Below are positions 47,141 to 59,455 of a DNA stretch of 64,000 nucleotides, in pieces. Under the pieces are notes generated by a model. It made no database searches. It was not told where the DNA came from and saw nothing but the letters and a program-made list of their open reading frames with translations. The stretch is taken from the NCBI RefSeq assembly GCF_036320965.1, contig NC_092225.1:31245443-31309442 (forward strand), written 5' to 3'. This DNA is from Panulirus ornatus. Its lineage: Eukaryota > Arthropoda > Malacostraca > Decapoda > Palinuridae. Numbering within the stretch: the stretch's first letter is position 1; every line of letters begins with the position of its first letter. The translations under genes were made by a program, and so were the position numbers.

Positions 47141-47224
47141 AAGTTCATTATGAACCGTTTTGGACCATGTCAACACTCCCGTCTGTGACCTTGCACGAGT
47201 TGACCTCAAGTGATGTACGTAGAA

Positions 47225-47340
47225 GAGGCTCAGGTGGGCCAGTATGGCTCACCTGGCCAACATGGTTTGGCAGTCAGTATATACCACTCACTTGGCCAAC
47301 ATGGCCCGGCAGCCAGTGTCGCCCACTTGGCCAGCGTGGC
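47225..47340. repeat. Degenerate repeat, about 45 bp, 2.5 units
   Basis: 'cacttggccaacatgg' and 'ggcagtcagtat' variants recur. Confidence 0.7.
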
Positions 47341-49400
47341 CAGACTTGAAAGTCAGGAGAGTGGCTCAGCAGGCGAGGTCAGAGAAGGCCGAGGAAGACC
47401 ACGGTGGGGGGGGGGGGGGTAAAGGTATGGTAAGCTAGTGGAAGGAAATTGACCTCGTGATCCAAGTTGTATGACCTCGACCCTAACATGAGACAAGGTT
47501 TATGTGTGACCTGCGCAGCCTGGCTGGCACGTGGAGATGCTTGTGTCCCTCCGTCCGCCCGTTAAGTGTTGTTGAAACTCACACATGAAACTGAAACTAA
47601 ACTTTGGTCATAATTTGATAACTTATGAAACTTTTACCTTTGTCTCTCACCATCCAGGGACCTACGAGCCATGAGACCCATGACTTTAAGGAGCATTTTG
47701 CCTGACTTATGGCACTTAAAAAAAGGTTTTAACTTGTTTAACTTAACCTGGCTCATAACTTTGGTCATAACTTAAAAAAGTCTAAATCAAATAGTCACTT
47801 AAGTTTACACCGTTGTTTCGCAGCATGTAGAGAATTAGATGGCATAAAACCCATGACTCTCTTCGTTTGCTTTGGGGAAGGGGAGGGAACGGAGGGTGGA
47901 GTGCGGGTATTTTGCCAAATTTGCCTTTGATATGAACGTTGACTTGGAGGTTAGCCGTAGTTACACCTTAGTGTCTTGATCATATGCTCATGAAATGGAC
48001 AGTAGTTTCCATGGGAGTTAGTCTCGATTTTTCTACATTTTCCAGTAAGACCCAACCTAGGCTGCAGGGTATTGTGCGAGTGTTGTGATGACAACCACAT
48101 GTGCTCTGTGTCTCTTATGATCAACATAAAATACTGACAAAATCTTGAAAGGACTCGAATTGTGTCGTTGAAGCCAGTTACTCAGATTGCCTCTGTGAAT
48201 TTTATGTGACTCATCGTACATCATTCAGAGCCTGAATTTGGACGTTAAAGATTATTACATACCTGTGACGTAGGTTCAGTAGTGTTGTAATGACACTATT
48301 CCGACGCTGAGCAAGCAGCAGCAGTATGAGTGATGTTACACTTTCTGATCAAGTGGATTTTAATTCTGTTATTTTACTTTGCAGATGTGGGCGTCGTGAG
48401 GGTCGGTGTGACGTCAGCAGTAGCGCCCCCCACCCACCCATTCTCAAGACTTTAAGACACGGTAGTCACCAGCCTCTAGCCAGCCTGGTGTCGCCCTCAG
48501 AAATCCTCTCGAGGTTGACATACATCTACACGGTTCTCAGTTACTGAGTTACGTACGTAGATATCTGGAACGGTCTGTGAAGTACCATTCACCTTGCGTG
48601 GGACATTGTTTACAGGATCCGTGATGGTATGAAGTGAGTGTGGCGCGCTTATGTTGATATTCCGTCGTCGCCAGAATCTAACCTGGATTTTTACGTGCTC
48701 ATGAAAACACTGCGAGGTTTGTTCACGCAAGAGTGATACGTAGGACAGAGTCAAGCAGGTGCTTCTATGTACAGTAAATGGGATGATGTAATGACAAAGA
48801 CACGACTTACCATAAGCGTGGTAACGTGACATTGCTATGAGTTCTAGGGTCCCGCTTGATATTCAGGACGCCAATAATGCGTTTGCTTGGCGATTTTTGA
48901 GATAGCAAGCTTACGACTCTTCATTGATTCTTAGAATGTAGAAACTAGAATTAGTTTGATATCGTAGCGATGGTGATCATGTGGTGTAGATTACTGGACA
49001 TATGTGACAGAAAAGAATTAGAAGAAAGTTAACGAAAGATTCTTTGAGGACTCGGGGTCTTCGAAAAGTATTGATAAACAAGGATTATCTTGAAGTTCTT
49101 TGCAGACTTTGAAGAGAAATCTGGCCGCGTGAGTGAGTGTGAGTACCAACCAGTGTTGTGGGAGTATGGATGGCCAGGCAGGCGGTGTCGGCACTCCAGT
49201 ACATGAAACAAGAGCTTCATGAGGGATGTACTGCTGTTGTCGGCCGTAGCGCCGTTGAACATGGTGCTCAGTGAGAGAGAGGCCACACCTCCAGCACTCA
49301 CCTTTATCCCTTGTCCGAGCTACAGACTCACAAGTTTTCAACCTAGTATTAGAAGTAGCCTTTAAATTCTGATAACGTTTTGAATAGTGTATAGTTATTA
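47341..49400. other. Upstream flank of the Popeye gene, nothing recognised
   Basis: Unique sequence apart from a G run at 47406-47418. No upstream exon could be identified. Confidence 0.5.
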
Positions 49401-49407
49401 CTAGTAT

Positions 49408-49413
49408 TATAAA
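49408..49413 (+). promoter_or_regulatory. Possible TATA box of the Popeye gene
   Basis: TATAAA about 65 bases before the ATG. If used, the 5' UTR would be only about 35-40 bases and would consist largely of the CCT/ACC/ATC repeat. It may equally be chance in an AT-rich stretch. Confidence 0.25.
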
Positions 49414-49437
49414 CATCCCCTGCCTCCTCCTGCTCCT

Positions 49438-49446
49438 ACCACCACC

Positions 49447-49476
<30 letters not shown>
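49438..49476 (+). repeat. (CAC)n(CAT)n tract abutting the Popeye start codon
   Basis: About eight ACC-type and five ATC-type triplets run directly into the ATG. Confidence 0.9.
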
Positions 49477-49478
<2 letters not shown>

Positions 49479-50007
49479 GGGCCTGAACGGTACGGTAATG
49501 GAACCACTGGCCACAACCATCGCCTCCATGTTGCTCTTCAACAACCTTACGGAGGAAGATGTGGGTCTGAACCTCTCCTCGCCAGGATCATCTCCACTCC
49601 CCTCCAGCACCAGCACGACCACGGCCGCCGCCTCCGCCACGGCCTCCAGCACAGAGTCCACCTTCCTGGGCAGTTACGACATCAGGGATGTGATCAGGAG
49701 TGGAGGCAACGGGTATGGCCAGTTCGACATGTGCACCAACTGGCTGCCCATCAACCACATCTACTTCCAGCTGGCCAACATCTTCCTCTTCCTGTCCTAT
49801 CTGGCGCCAAACGGGATTTATGGCATCCTGTACCTCCGCATTACCCTCACCATCGGCTGCACTTTCTTCTGCCTGTGGGGGTGGGTCGTCCTCTGTTCTT
49901 TCGACACCTTCCTCTGGAACGCCATCTTCGTCCTCATCAACGTGGTCCACGTCATCGTCATCTGCTACTACCTGAGGCCCGTCAGGTTCACACCCGAGCT
50001 GGAACAG
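49477..50007 (+). CDS. bves: Popeye domain-containing protein (bves/POPDC), first coding exon, 3'-partial
   Basis: Seen: ATG at 49477 with an in-frame TAA upstream near 49409, then 177 codons to a phase-0 donor, gaacag|gtcagt. Residues 1-80 are Ser/Thr/Ala-rich with sequons at N4, N23 and N32. Then come CTNWLPINHIYFQLANIF and three hydrophobic segments at about 95-116, 118-141 and 145-165, including FLSYLAPNGIYG, CLWGWVVLCSFDTFLWN and VHVIVICYYLRPVRF. This is highly typical of Popeye proteins just before the cAMP-binding domain. Known: these are plasma-membrane proteins with a glycosylated extracellular N-terminus and a cytosolic cAMP-binding Popeye domain, acting in striated muscle, pacemaking and cell adhesion; flies have a single bves. 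The Popeye-domain exons were not found in the remaining window. Codon use is GC-rich, unlike the flanks. Reading on past the donor gives a stop at 50031. Confidence 0.93.
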
Positions 50008-53000
50008 GTCAGTCCTCACGCCCTCTTTTGACCTAGGTTTCAAAATAAGATTTCCATTTTACTTGTATATTCTTTCCGTTTACATGAGGAACTTAAGTTT
50101 ACACCATTGTGACAAGTAGGGATCCACTTCTTTAACTCAAGTAAGTACATTCAGTCAGTATCGAGGGAAGATATGCTGTTACGTCAAAGGTTTACGGGCT
50201 CAGATGGCAGTGTCTGCCCTCAGACATTCATGCCACACGACAAGACACTGCCTGTGTATAGTGAGGGTACTTAGAACCAACTCACATCTATGGCAGGATC
50301 CGTGACTTATGTGTTAGGCTTCAGTGTCTCTCATACTACACACTCCTCTCATTGTTCGTGAAGTGCTAAACGTTTACCACATTAGACTTACTATGATTTT
50401 TTTTTACCTTTTTTGTATCATCCTCCTTGGGAAAATTTCAAATGAAAACGGCTCGCTGTTCCCGCTTGTCAGTGTGCCAGCTTTATTTCTCACATGTCGA
50501 GCTGTTAAGAGACTTACCAGTCGGTCGCTGTAGGGGAGTTTAACAACGACCTGGTCCGATGTATACAGCAATTTTCAGAGCCGCCTAGACGGATCCGGAG
50601 AGGCAATAACACATCCAGACCGAGCCTAAACAAATATCGCTCCTCCGAAAACAATTCCTAACTCCAGAACTATAAGGATGTTGCTGGGAAAACTGGATTA
50701 TCATATCGGGAATCCCGAGTCCTGGAAATTGTTGAAATTGTTCCATGCTGCCCTTGCAAGTGCCCGGCAGTGCACGACCCAACTTGTCAGCCTGATTGAA
50801 AAGTGTTTGTTAATGTGTTAAGTTGCAGACACTGCGCTCAGTACAGCGTGGAGTGACATTTGACAACATTGAGAGTCACGGAAGCTGTTAAGTCTTTCAG
50901 TTCCATCCAGCTCACCAGGATCACTAACTGGTTAGCCACATACCACGAGTCTCGAGGAGAGTCTGATTGTAAGTGATATCACCAACAGCATAAAACTCCC
51001 TTCCGAGTGATAGTAATGTGCTTATGTCTGAAACACGACACAGGTATAGCATAGTTATCCATGATGAAGTTAGATGCAGGTTTTTTGGACTTCCTCACAT
51101 TGATATCAGAGCGTATGATAAACCTGATGAATTCCCAATAACGGTTGACTGTAAAGATGGAAGTGACTATAACCGGGTTTACCTGCAAGTAGCCCAGAAA
51201 CGGTCATCAGGAAAGACCTTTACCAGAATTTTTCAACTTGTGTGAGCGAGATTGTCTTTTTGTGGTGTGAGCAGTTGTCATGCTGGGGTGTCGCCGACCG
51301 TGCGGTGGAACACCACATCACGTACTATAATGAGTCTGTCCTTGTGATGGAAACCTTGTTCGTTCAGTGGGTGATTGTGATGGTGAAATCCCAACCCCCG
51401 TATGCAGAGTAGGGCATTAATATCAATGTGATTTTGATTTAGGATTCCTCCCGCGGCACGTGCTTATATAGAGACGGGATATCGTAAACTCTATACACCG
51501 TTATGGAGGAAGATCACGTATTAAGTCAGTCACCGCCATCCTCAGCCACACACCTCAGCCTGGAGGATGTGACGAACTAACCTCATCTCGATCTCCCGCC
51601 GCGTCAACATTGCCGGCGCGCCCTGGGAGCTAGAGTCAACCTAGCAAGATTGTCGGCTCATTAAGGCGGTATCACGGCGGGAGCCCTGGTAAAAGCTGGC
51701 GTTAAATTTACTGTGAATACCTTCGCTTTCACTGTGGGTAATGACGCCCTCACCATGAACACACACAAACACACAAGAACCACCTCTTTTGCCTGGTGTT
51801 CGCTGTGCGCCGGGAAAATTACGTATACTGTAATATGTACCACTCAAAAACCTCGATTGATGTAACTTGTAAAGTCTTACTGTTGAAACGAGTTGAAATT
51901 TGCGAGTTGAATGTTGTAAACACAAGAACAACTGGATATGAGGCGACCATGTAAATTTCCTAAGGACATAGATTCCGGAAAATTTCAAAGATGGAAAATG
52001 GTGAGAAATGATGGAGGGTGTGGTGGGGTGGGGTGAAGGGTAACATTTTGTTTGACGTTATTAATATTTTCATAAGTACACAAATTGTCCGTTGATATAT
52101 GCTCTTACTGACGCGGGACACGCCCTCCGGGACACGCCCTCCGCACACTGTGCTAACCATACGACGAACCTTGGCTGTAGATAAGGTCTCGTGCGTTCAC
52201 TCAACACAGCTGCATCATCGCGCATTGTCACCCAGTCTAAATGTCGTCATCATTTATTCTCACTCTTGCTTGAGTCAGTTAGTTTGATTTAAAATGGCCT
52301 TTTTTTTTATTTACGATCACAGGAGAAATTATTAAGCGTACCTGATGCATGCTTCATGATGAGTACTTTGTCGTCAGCGTGTGAGACGATTTCTTGTGAC
52401 AGTTTTAGTAAGCGTCGTGTGACCCGCTATGTGGAAAGAAGCTGTTGCCAGACACCTTCACTGGCTCACATTTAATGTGCTAGGATTGTACTGAAGAGAT
52501 TGAGTTCTGTTCTCATTGATGCAATATTGTCAACATTTTGTTTTATATATTACAGATTGCGTACGTTTAATTTGGGCTCAGATTATGATAAGAAGATAAT
52601 TTCAGAGCTTGAAAATTACGTGTCGCCTTTTGACGCTGTTGAATCAAACAGGTTGTGTGCCGTGTTTTGCTCGTGGTTAAAGACAAAGTAGCCTTTCAGT
52701 TTGGATTGTAAGACCAGCGAGAATGCATGTTGACCCCCTTTGCCAAGTCAGCTGGCGAGTACTCCCACCAAGTAAACAGGCCGGTGCTCTCCGCTTATGT
52801 CGGCCACGTAGGAACTTTGTATTTTTAGACGTGAATAATTAGTGTTCATGAATATTACAGATGAATTGTATTTGTACTTAAAACTCTGAATATTTTTAAC
52901 GACAGCTCAGTAATTCTCATTAGTGCTCCAGCACTCACATCATATTATTTCTTAATCGCTAGAGAACCATTGAAGACTTAATCCTACCAATGCAGATTAA

Positions 53001-53375
53001 AGAGAGAGAGATAAAAAGTTGATAGATGGAGTTTCTGTCTGGTGACTCTCGGGAAAACATGGCACAGCTTTTTCGCATTTGTAGATTCGAACCCAACCAA
53101 CCTTCATGCCTGCTCTGTAACCGTTGCCGGCTATGTTACCGGTGGTAGATCTAGCCTTACTTTGTGAACGCTACTGAACATCTTATTTAATGTGTGTGTG
53201 TGTGATATGTGTAATGTTGAGGGAGGGATACTTTGTGTATGTAACGAACTTCTGTCTGCGTCATAGAATAAGTCCAGAATGACCTTGTAGGGTGCGCACC
53301 CTCGAGTATGGAATGCTCATTTGACCCAGATCAAGTTTTTCGGAAAGTGGATGTCATGCTGTTATGTTTCTTTCC
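50008..53375 (+). other. First intron of the Popeye gene (or its flank), no exon recognised
   Basis: Starts GTCAGT. Searched by eye for the Popeye domain that should follow 'RPVRFTPELEQ' and not found. Open frames at 51018-51245 and 52500-52691 look protein-like but match nothing I recognise. Confidence 0.6.
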
Positions 53376-53445
53376 TGTATCTCCCCTGATGATGTGATCA
53401 TTACACGAAAGTGCACTTGTGAAGCTATCGTGTTTCATTTCTCTG
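53376..53445 (+). repeat. Dispersed repeat ending in (TA)n, copy B
   Basis: Shares 'ctcccctgatgatgtgat', 'acacgaaagtgcacttg' and 'cgtgtttcatt' with 29921-30004. A (TA)n tract follows after about 40 bases. Confidence 0.8.
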
Positions 53446-53482
53446 TGGAAAAGACGGAATTTATTTGATCGCGCGCTCAATT

Positions 53483-53485
<3 letters not shown>

Positions 53486-53572
<87 letters not shown>

Positions 53573-53574
53573 TT
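53486..53574. repeat. (TA)n followed by a T run
   Basis: 35 TA units then about 19 T. Bounded by dispersed repeat copy B on the left and the 'cgccatttcccgc' repeat on the right. Confidence 0.97.
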
Positions 53575-53812
53575 CATACATATTCGCCATTTCCCGCGTT
53601 TGTAAGGTACCGATAAGAACAGAGGACTGAGCCTTGGAGGGAATATCCTCACTTGGCCCCCTTCTCTGTTCCTTCTTTCGGGAAAAATAACGGGAGGGAG
53701 GATTTACAGCCCCCCCCCCCCCCCCCGCTCCCTCCTCTTTTAGTCGCCTTTTACGACACGCAGGGAATACGTGGGAAGTATTCTTTCTCCCTATCCCCAG
53801 GGATATATATAT
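53575..53812. repeat. 'cgccatttcccgc' dispersed repeat, longest copy
   Basis: Runs from 'attcgccatttcccgcg' through 'gataagaacagaggac', 'gaatatcctcacttggccc', a poly-C run (53710-53726), 'ttagtcgccttttacgacac' and 'gggaagtattctttctcc' to a TATATA end. I recall this whole sequence as an abundant decapod repeat. There is no coding capacity, so it is non-autonomous. Confidence 0.8.
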
Positions 53813-54131
53813 GAAAGAACTAGTAAACCGTCTAGACAGTAAACTGAAGTGTTATATTCACAAATACGCTGTAAATTGATACGTTTGTGAGTGAGAGAGA
53901 AAGTTGTTGGTGGCTCAACGGTTGGACCAGGTGGGTGGCTGGCTGGCTGCCGGCCGGCCGCAGGTGCTTACTGAGCTGCCAGGCGCACGTACTGGCTGTG
54001 CCCACCTTATTTCTCCGTGCATCAGCTCAGGACTAACATTTTTGTCAAAAAACAAACAAACCGTACCTAAGAGCATAGAAATATTAGGAAGAACGTAAAT
54101 TTGCATACTTGAAATAATGTTATTAATAATG

Positions 54132-54133
<2 letters not shown>

Positions 54134-54206
<73 letters not shown>
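54134..54206. repeat. (TA)n microsatellite
   Basis: 36 units. Confidence 0.97.
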
Positions 54207-54210
<4 letters not shown>

Positions 54211-54770
54211 TATAATTTTTTTTAGTAAGGGAAGGGAAGAGCAGGTGCGGTAGGTGTGTGGGTGTAGGTGGTGACCTACGTGTGGCGGAGGACGCTTGCG
54301 GAGGATGGGCGGTTACCAGACCAACGTATATATGGTCTGAATGCCATCTCCTCCTCCTCTATGATCATAACGTTGCAAGGGAATGGCTATGATTTTGCTG
54401 ACTTCCTGAGGTTGATTTCTCCTGGAAGCAACAATGATCTGAGCGTGTTCTTGCTGGGTGTGTGGGTGTGCATGCTGCTATGGTAATGTGGATGGCGTTT
54501 GTGAGTAATAGACAGACGTCAGGGAGGGTGTTTCCCAAGACACGTCCTCGGTGGCTGTGGCTGGAGTGAGACGTGTGCTCGTTGGCTGGTTGGGGCCGCG
54601 AGAAACGGGCGTGTGTCCTGTATTATGGCGTGTTCTGTATCATTATACATACGTGAACCAAAGTTTCACCCGTTGGTCACCTCTTCAGGGGGAACCTATG
54701 GTGTCAGTGTGTGGTTACCACCATGTATACTTCCTCAGTTATCGTGTTGACCATAAAGTATCCAGAGAAA

Positions 54771-54772
<2 letters not shown>
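54207..54772. other. Non-coding, nothing recognised
   Basis: Unique GT-rich sequence. Confidence 0.5.

Positions 54773-54811
<39 letters not shown>
54773..54811. repeat. (CA)n microsatellite
   Basis: 19 units. Confidence 0.97.
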
Positions 54812-54815
<4 letters not shown>

Positions 54816-55059
54816 CGTGCAGTGGCGGGAAATCTGTATGATGATGATGGGGATGTGTGCCTCTGTCTCTGGATGATGTGACTGCCAGAAAAATGCCATA
54901 AACCTTAAGCTGGGCCAGTGGGGTGTAGTGATGATGGGCCTCAGCGCAGCAGCGTAGGTTGAAAAGGCAAATGGCGTCGAGGGTGTAGTGGAGGGAAATG
55001 GTGTAGTGAAGACGGCCTTTTACATGCTCCCGAAAATGATCTAAGGCTCCATCCCAAGA

Positions 55060-55064
55060 TAATG

Positions 55065-55115
<51 letters not shown>

Positions 55116-55140
55116 TTAATACTACTACTACTACTACTAC

Positions 55141-55175
<35 letters not shown>

Positions 55176-55256
55176 GTAATGATGATAATGATAATAATAA
55201 TAGTAATGATAATAATGTTGATAATAATAATAATAATAATGATAATAATAATAATG

Positions 55257-55305
<49 letters not shown>

Positions 55306-55325
55306 TAATAGTAATGATGATAATG

Positions 55326-55420
<95 letters not shown>
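55060..55420. repeat. (AAT)n trinucleotide tract, 360 bp
   Basis: Mostly AAT with interspersed GAT and TAG units and one (ACT)6 block at 55120-55140. Poly-Ile and poly-Leu frames are artefacts. Confidence 0.98.
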
Positions 55421-55421
<1 letters not shown>

Positions 55422-55915
55422 TGGTTTCCTTCACGAAAGATTTTTATTTTAGATTGAATGATAATGTTTTACTCCCCTCCCCCGTTGTGACACTGTGGAA
55501 CCTGGATGTGTGACGGAACATGAGAAGGTTTGTGTAGGTCAGGTGAGGTGAGGTCTGGCTGCTGCACTTACCAGGTCACATGTGAGGCAGGCAAGATGTG
55601 GCCATATATCGCCTACCTCACTCTCTCCTTCCCCAGTACCTGCCACTGTCCTCGAGGCGGACCCACTCTAACGGTGTCAGCCAAACGATGATTTAGCCAC
55701 TCACACACACACACACACACAAGGTGAGGACTACGTATGTGCGTGTGGGTTGGTTCGTGTGGCGTGGCCGGCGTGAGGAGGTGGGCGATGCGGTGCTGGG
55801 CCAGCCAGAGGGTAGCGTGCACACACTGGGCGACCACTTCCTTGTACGTGCGTGATGCACAGCTTGGTCATGCCACGGTGGTGCACATGTGGCAGTGTCG
55901 TGGGCTGGGTTCGTT
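55421..55915. other. Non-coding, with (CA)n at 55702-55720
   Basis: Nothing else recognised. Confidence 0.5.
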
Positions 55916-55919
55916 GTGT

Positions 55920-56220
55920 ACGTATAATGTACACACTGCTCTTATGATGTACATTTACCGTATGATGTACATACATCGTTCTTATTGTGAGTATTGCTCG
56001 TATGGTGTACATTGTTCGTGTGGTGTACATTGTTCGTGCGATGCACATTGGTACCTATTGCTCGTATGGTGTACATTGTTCGTGTGGTGTACATAGTCAC
56101 TAGTAATACGTAGCATTATTTTGATGTACAGTAGTAGTGCGGTGTACATTACTGATGTAGATCATCATGTTGGCAGTTGGTGTACAGTGAAGGTACGATG
56201 TACAGTGTGCACGTGTTACC
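55920..56220. repeat. Degenerate 'ggtgtacattgttcgtgt' repeat, about 18 bp
   Basis: About 12 imperfect units. They are clearest at 55995-56090 and decay on both sides. Confidence 0.8.
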
Positions 56221-56299
56221 TGGTGTGTATCCTGCACAGGTAACCAGCGCCCCCAGCCCTACCGAACCTTCCACACCCTCAGCCTCAAGCACTCTCACT

Positions 56300-56445
56300 T
56301 TCCTCACACCTCACTCACCACAGCACACTCACCCTCCTCACGTCACCTACCTCACTCACCACAGCACACTCACCCTCCTCACGTCACCCACCTCACTCAC
56401 CACAGCACACTCACCCTCCTCACGTCACCCACCTCACTCACCATC
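56300..56445. repeat. 41-bp tandem repeat, about 3.5 units
   Basis: Unit 'ctcactcaccacagcacact' plus a 'caccctcctcacgtcac' part, nearly identical between units. Confidence 0.92.
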
Positions 56446-58370
56446 TCTGCCAAGCCTCACACACGCCTCCTGACCTTCCTCACTTTGGAACCCTCCTGAC
56501 CGTGTGCCACCTGCTCGCTGCAGCCTCGCCGGTCATCCCTGACTCCTTCTGCTGACCCTGCAGCCTTCCCTTCACTGTAGCCCGTGAAGGATCTACTACG
56601 AGCAGTGGTGGAGGAGAGAGGAGGGATGTGTAGATGGTGGCGGGTTGTTGAATGTGAGGAGGAGAGGGAAGACGAGGTGCAGGCTCAGGTGCGAGGGAAA
56701 GTGAGAGGTGGAGGACAAGGTGGAGGTATAGCGACATCCTGAGTGACACCAATACAGTGTGTCACTTTCCACAATTGGCGACCCGTGACGTGTCGCGACA
56801 CCGGAGCTGTCAGCTTCTGCCACTGTACTCATCCGATCCATAAGGTCATAAGGTCACAAGCATAGCAGGTCACTGGAAGCTGTGGTAGACAGTGACTGCA
56901 TCATTAGTGTGACGATGTGACAGCCTGTGGTGACGCGGCTGGGCAGGACGTGCACCATCTGGTCCCTCCACGAACCTTGCTACTCCCAGTACCTCCCCGC
57001 CACCCCCTCTCCTGCCTGTGTCACTGCCTGTACCTCCCCCCCCTCTCCTGCCTGTGTCACTGCCTGTACCTCCCCCCACCCCCTGCCAGTGTCCGTAGCG
57101 GTGCCACCGTCACTGCAAGAGCCGCTGGGTCTGTCACCGTGGGCGCTGCCTCACCATTACCGCTGGTGTTGACGTTGGTCTTCATGCTATTGTTTACACT
57201 GATGATGTTTGTGTTTGTGGAGGGAGAAGGTTCAGCTGAGGAGGCCGGCACGCCACTCCTCCAGCAACGCCCCAGCAACAGTAGAGGCAACAGTAACACC
57301 CCATCAACAGTAAACTTAACGGTAACACCCCAGCAACAGTAGAGGTAACAGGTCTCCTCCCCTCCCCCAGGAGTCATCAGTGAGGTTGAGCTCCTTTTTT
57401 GCATATTCTGAGGCTGTCGTCCTGACGTATGGCTGGGGTTTACTCATCCCGTGGGGTTGAGTCAGCGTCCATGAATTCTGCCTGTGTATACTTCATGATG
57501 TCTGGAGAGAATGTGAGGTGGTATGGCAAGTATGAGCAGTAGTATGTGAGGCAGGCTGTTACAGGGGTGGGATGAGGTTCCCGTGGCTTCAGTGTACTGT
57601 CATCAGTGGTGAGCAGGACACAGCAGACCTGACGTATACTGAAGGACTGATAGGAATGACCCACCAAGATCTTCACCACATTTGTTCCCTCGGATTATTA
57701 TCGTGACATCACTCGATTCAGAACGAAACTTGGGTCATGATTCCCCTTCCCGATGATGGTTTGCTTCCACTTACCGTTCCCACCTGGGGAGTACCGTCTC
57801 AACCCCTGGTGTACCCTGTGGTACCGACGAGTGCTGCTACAGGAAAAAAATGTTGAGTTCTGGTCGAGCCTCCATCACTCGGTGGGTAGGCTGGAGCCTC
57901 CCTGCTGGGGTAAAGTTATATACCCCCCCAGTGTGTTGCATGACTCCCGACCAAGGTAAATGGAGCCAAGATAATGTAATTTGTTTGGTTAACGACCACC
58001 ACGTGCTCCTCGCCAGCCTCACCCCACACCCTCCCTCACCCGTCACCTGACGCCTACCCCTGCTGCTGACTCATCACATCCGTCACGCCTGACCTGCTGC
58101 TGACCCTCCACGTTGACCCGTCACGGCCAACTGCTGAACCACCGTAGCTACCACCACGTATACCAGGTCAGGTTGTCAGCATACCATCCAGGTCGCCAGC
58201 ATACCACACAGGTCGCCAGCATACCACTTAGGCAGTCGTACCTCAGATCCTGAGCCTCACTATGATGAGGAAGTGCTTCCATAAGATTATTTTTCGATGT
58301 CGTCCGAGACGGCATTACCCACTTCATGCTTTAATCAAGGCCTTTATCATTAACACTCTACATATATATA
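56446..58370. other. Non-coding, with small local duplications
   Basis: Short tandem duplications near 57000-57080 ('tgcctgtgtcactgcctg'), 57265-57345 ('ccagcaacagtagagg') and 58165-58235 ('caggtcgccagcatacca'). No supported gene. Frames around 56870-57400 are open on both strands without a motif. Confidence 0.55.
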
Positions 58371-58488
58371 CTCTAGCTTAAGCCAGATATCCATTGTGTC
58401 GACCAACTTCTCGAGAAGGATGAAGAGCTGGGTTAACTGTGGCCGGGCTACCGCAGCCAGGATTCCAACGCGTGCGCTCGAGCCTATT
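58371..58488 (-). mobile_element. tRNA-like SINE, copy 3
   Basis: The plus strand reads 'cttaagccagatatccat', then 'gaaggatgaagagctggg' and 'aggattccaacgcgtgcg'. On the minus strand that is a tRNA-like part with a mutated B box (gttggaatcc against ggttcgaatcc), the shared body, and a short (TA)n tail at 58361-58370. Same family as 17715-17834. Confidence 0.7.
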
Positions 58489-59445
58489 TATGTCTTCCTA
58501 TTTAAAGACCAATTACATCGCGGGATCAGCGGTGTAATGTGTCACGTGTATAGAGAGGAGGTAGGTGGGTGGTGGGTAGGGCAGTGCAGTGCAGACGTCC
58601 AGCGTGTCTGTACGTGTGTTGGTGTTCACTGAGTCAGGAAGGCTCAGGGCTGAGGCTGGTCCGGCGCGCTGGTCCACACACGAGGAACACATCGTCACAA
58701 CAAACACCCGGCGGTGTCTCCTACACGCCCTACGTGGTTAGTAATATTCGCTAGCGACAACGCAGCGACCAGACCTCCGTCAGCAGTTGCGGTCGGAACC
58801 CAGTCAGTTCTTCAGACGAGGCGTGCTGGCCGCTCCCCACAGTGCTGGGTGAGGCAGGCGAGGGTCATCACTGGCTGTACAGGGTGTACGTTGCATCCAT
58901 CGTGTGGTATAATGATGCAGGTTACATACATACACACACACACCTGGGGAAGGTTCGTGTTAAGGTGCAGACAACAGCGACTGTGTCCTAACATTCAGAC
59001 TATAATATACGTACATCACTTCTATATTACACGAACAATATACCTGTGATGGGACACTTATATTCTACTTGTACTGTAATGAAATTACTTTTTATTGGAC
59101 TTACATAAGTATATTGTTCTCTCAGATTAAAGTAGATTAAAGTGGTCGATTCATATATCTGTAGCTGCCTGGCATCAGGGTTGCCATTCTCATTCTGACA
59201 GTGTTACTGAGCGCGGGATAATTGCTTGTGCCGCCTGGGGTGGTGTTGCGAGCATGCGCCCTCCCTCCCTGCCACAACACCAGTCCACTTGGGTGGTGGC
59301 CTGCCGCCCTCTAGCCTGGCCCGTGGCTCCGGTAGATAAGGCCGGTTCCAAGTTGCATCTCGAAAGTTTTTCTTCCTTGTCGCCCGAGGCGTCTGCTTAG
59401 CAGGCACAAGGTGCTGCCGGCAGCCTGGGGACGGTCGCTCTAGCT
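58489..59445. other. Non-coding, nothing recognised
   Basis: Unique sequence up to the 24-bp array. Confidence 0.5.
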
Positions 59446-59455
59446 TCCTCCACCT

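Noticed and set aside
54739..55457. Poly-Leu and poly-Ile membrane-like frames
   Set aside because: Translation of an (AAT)n tract.
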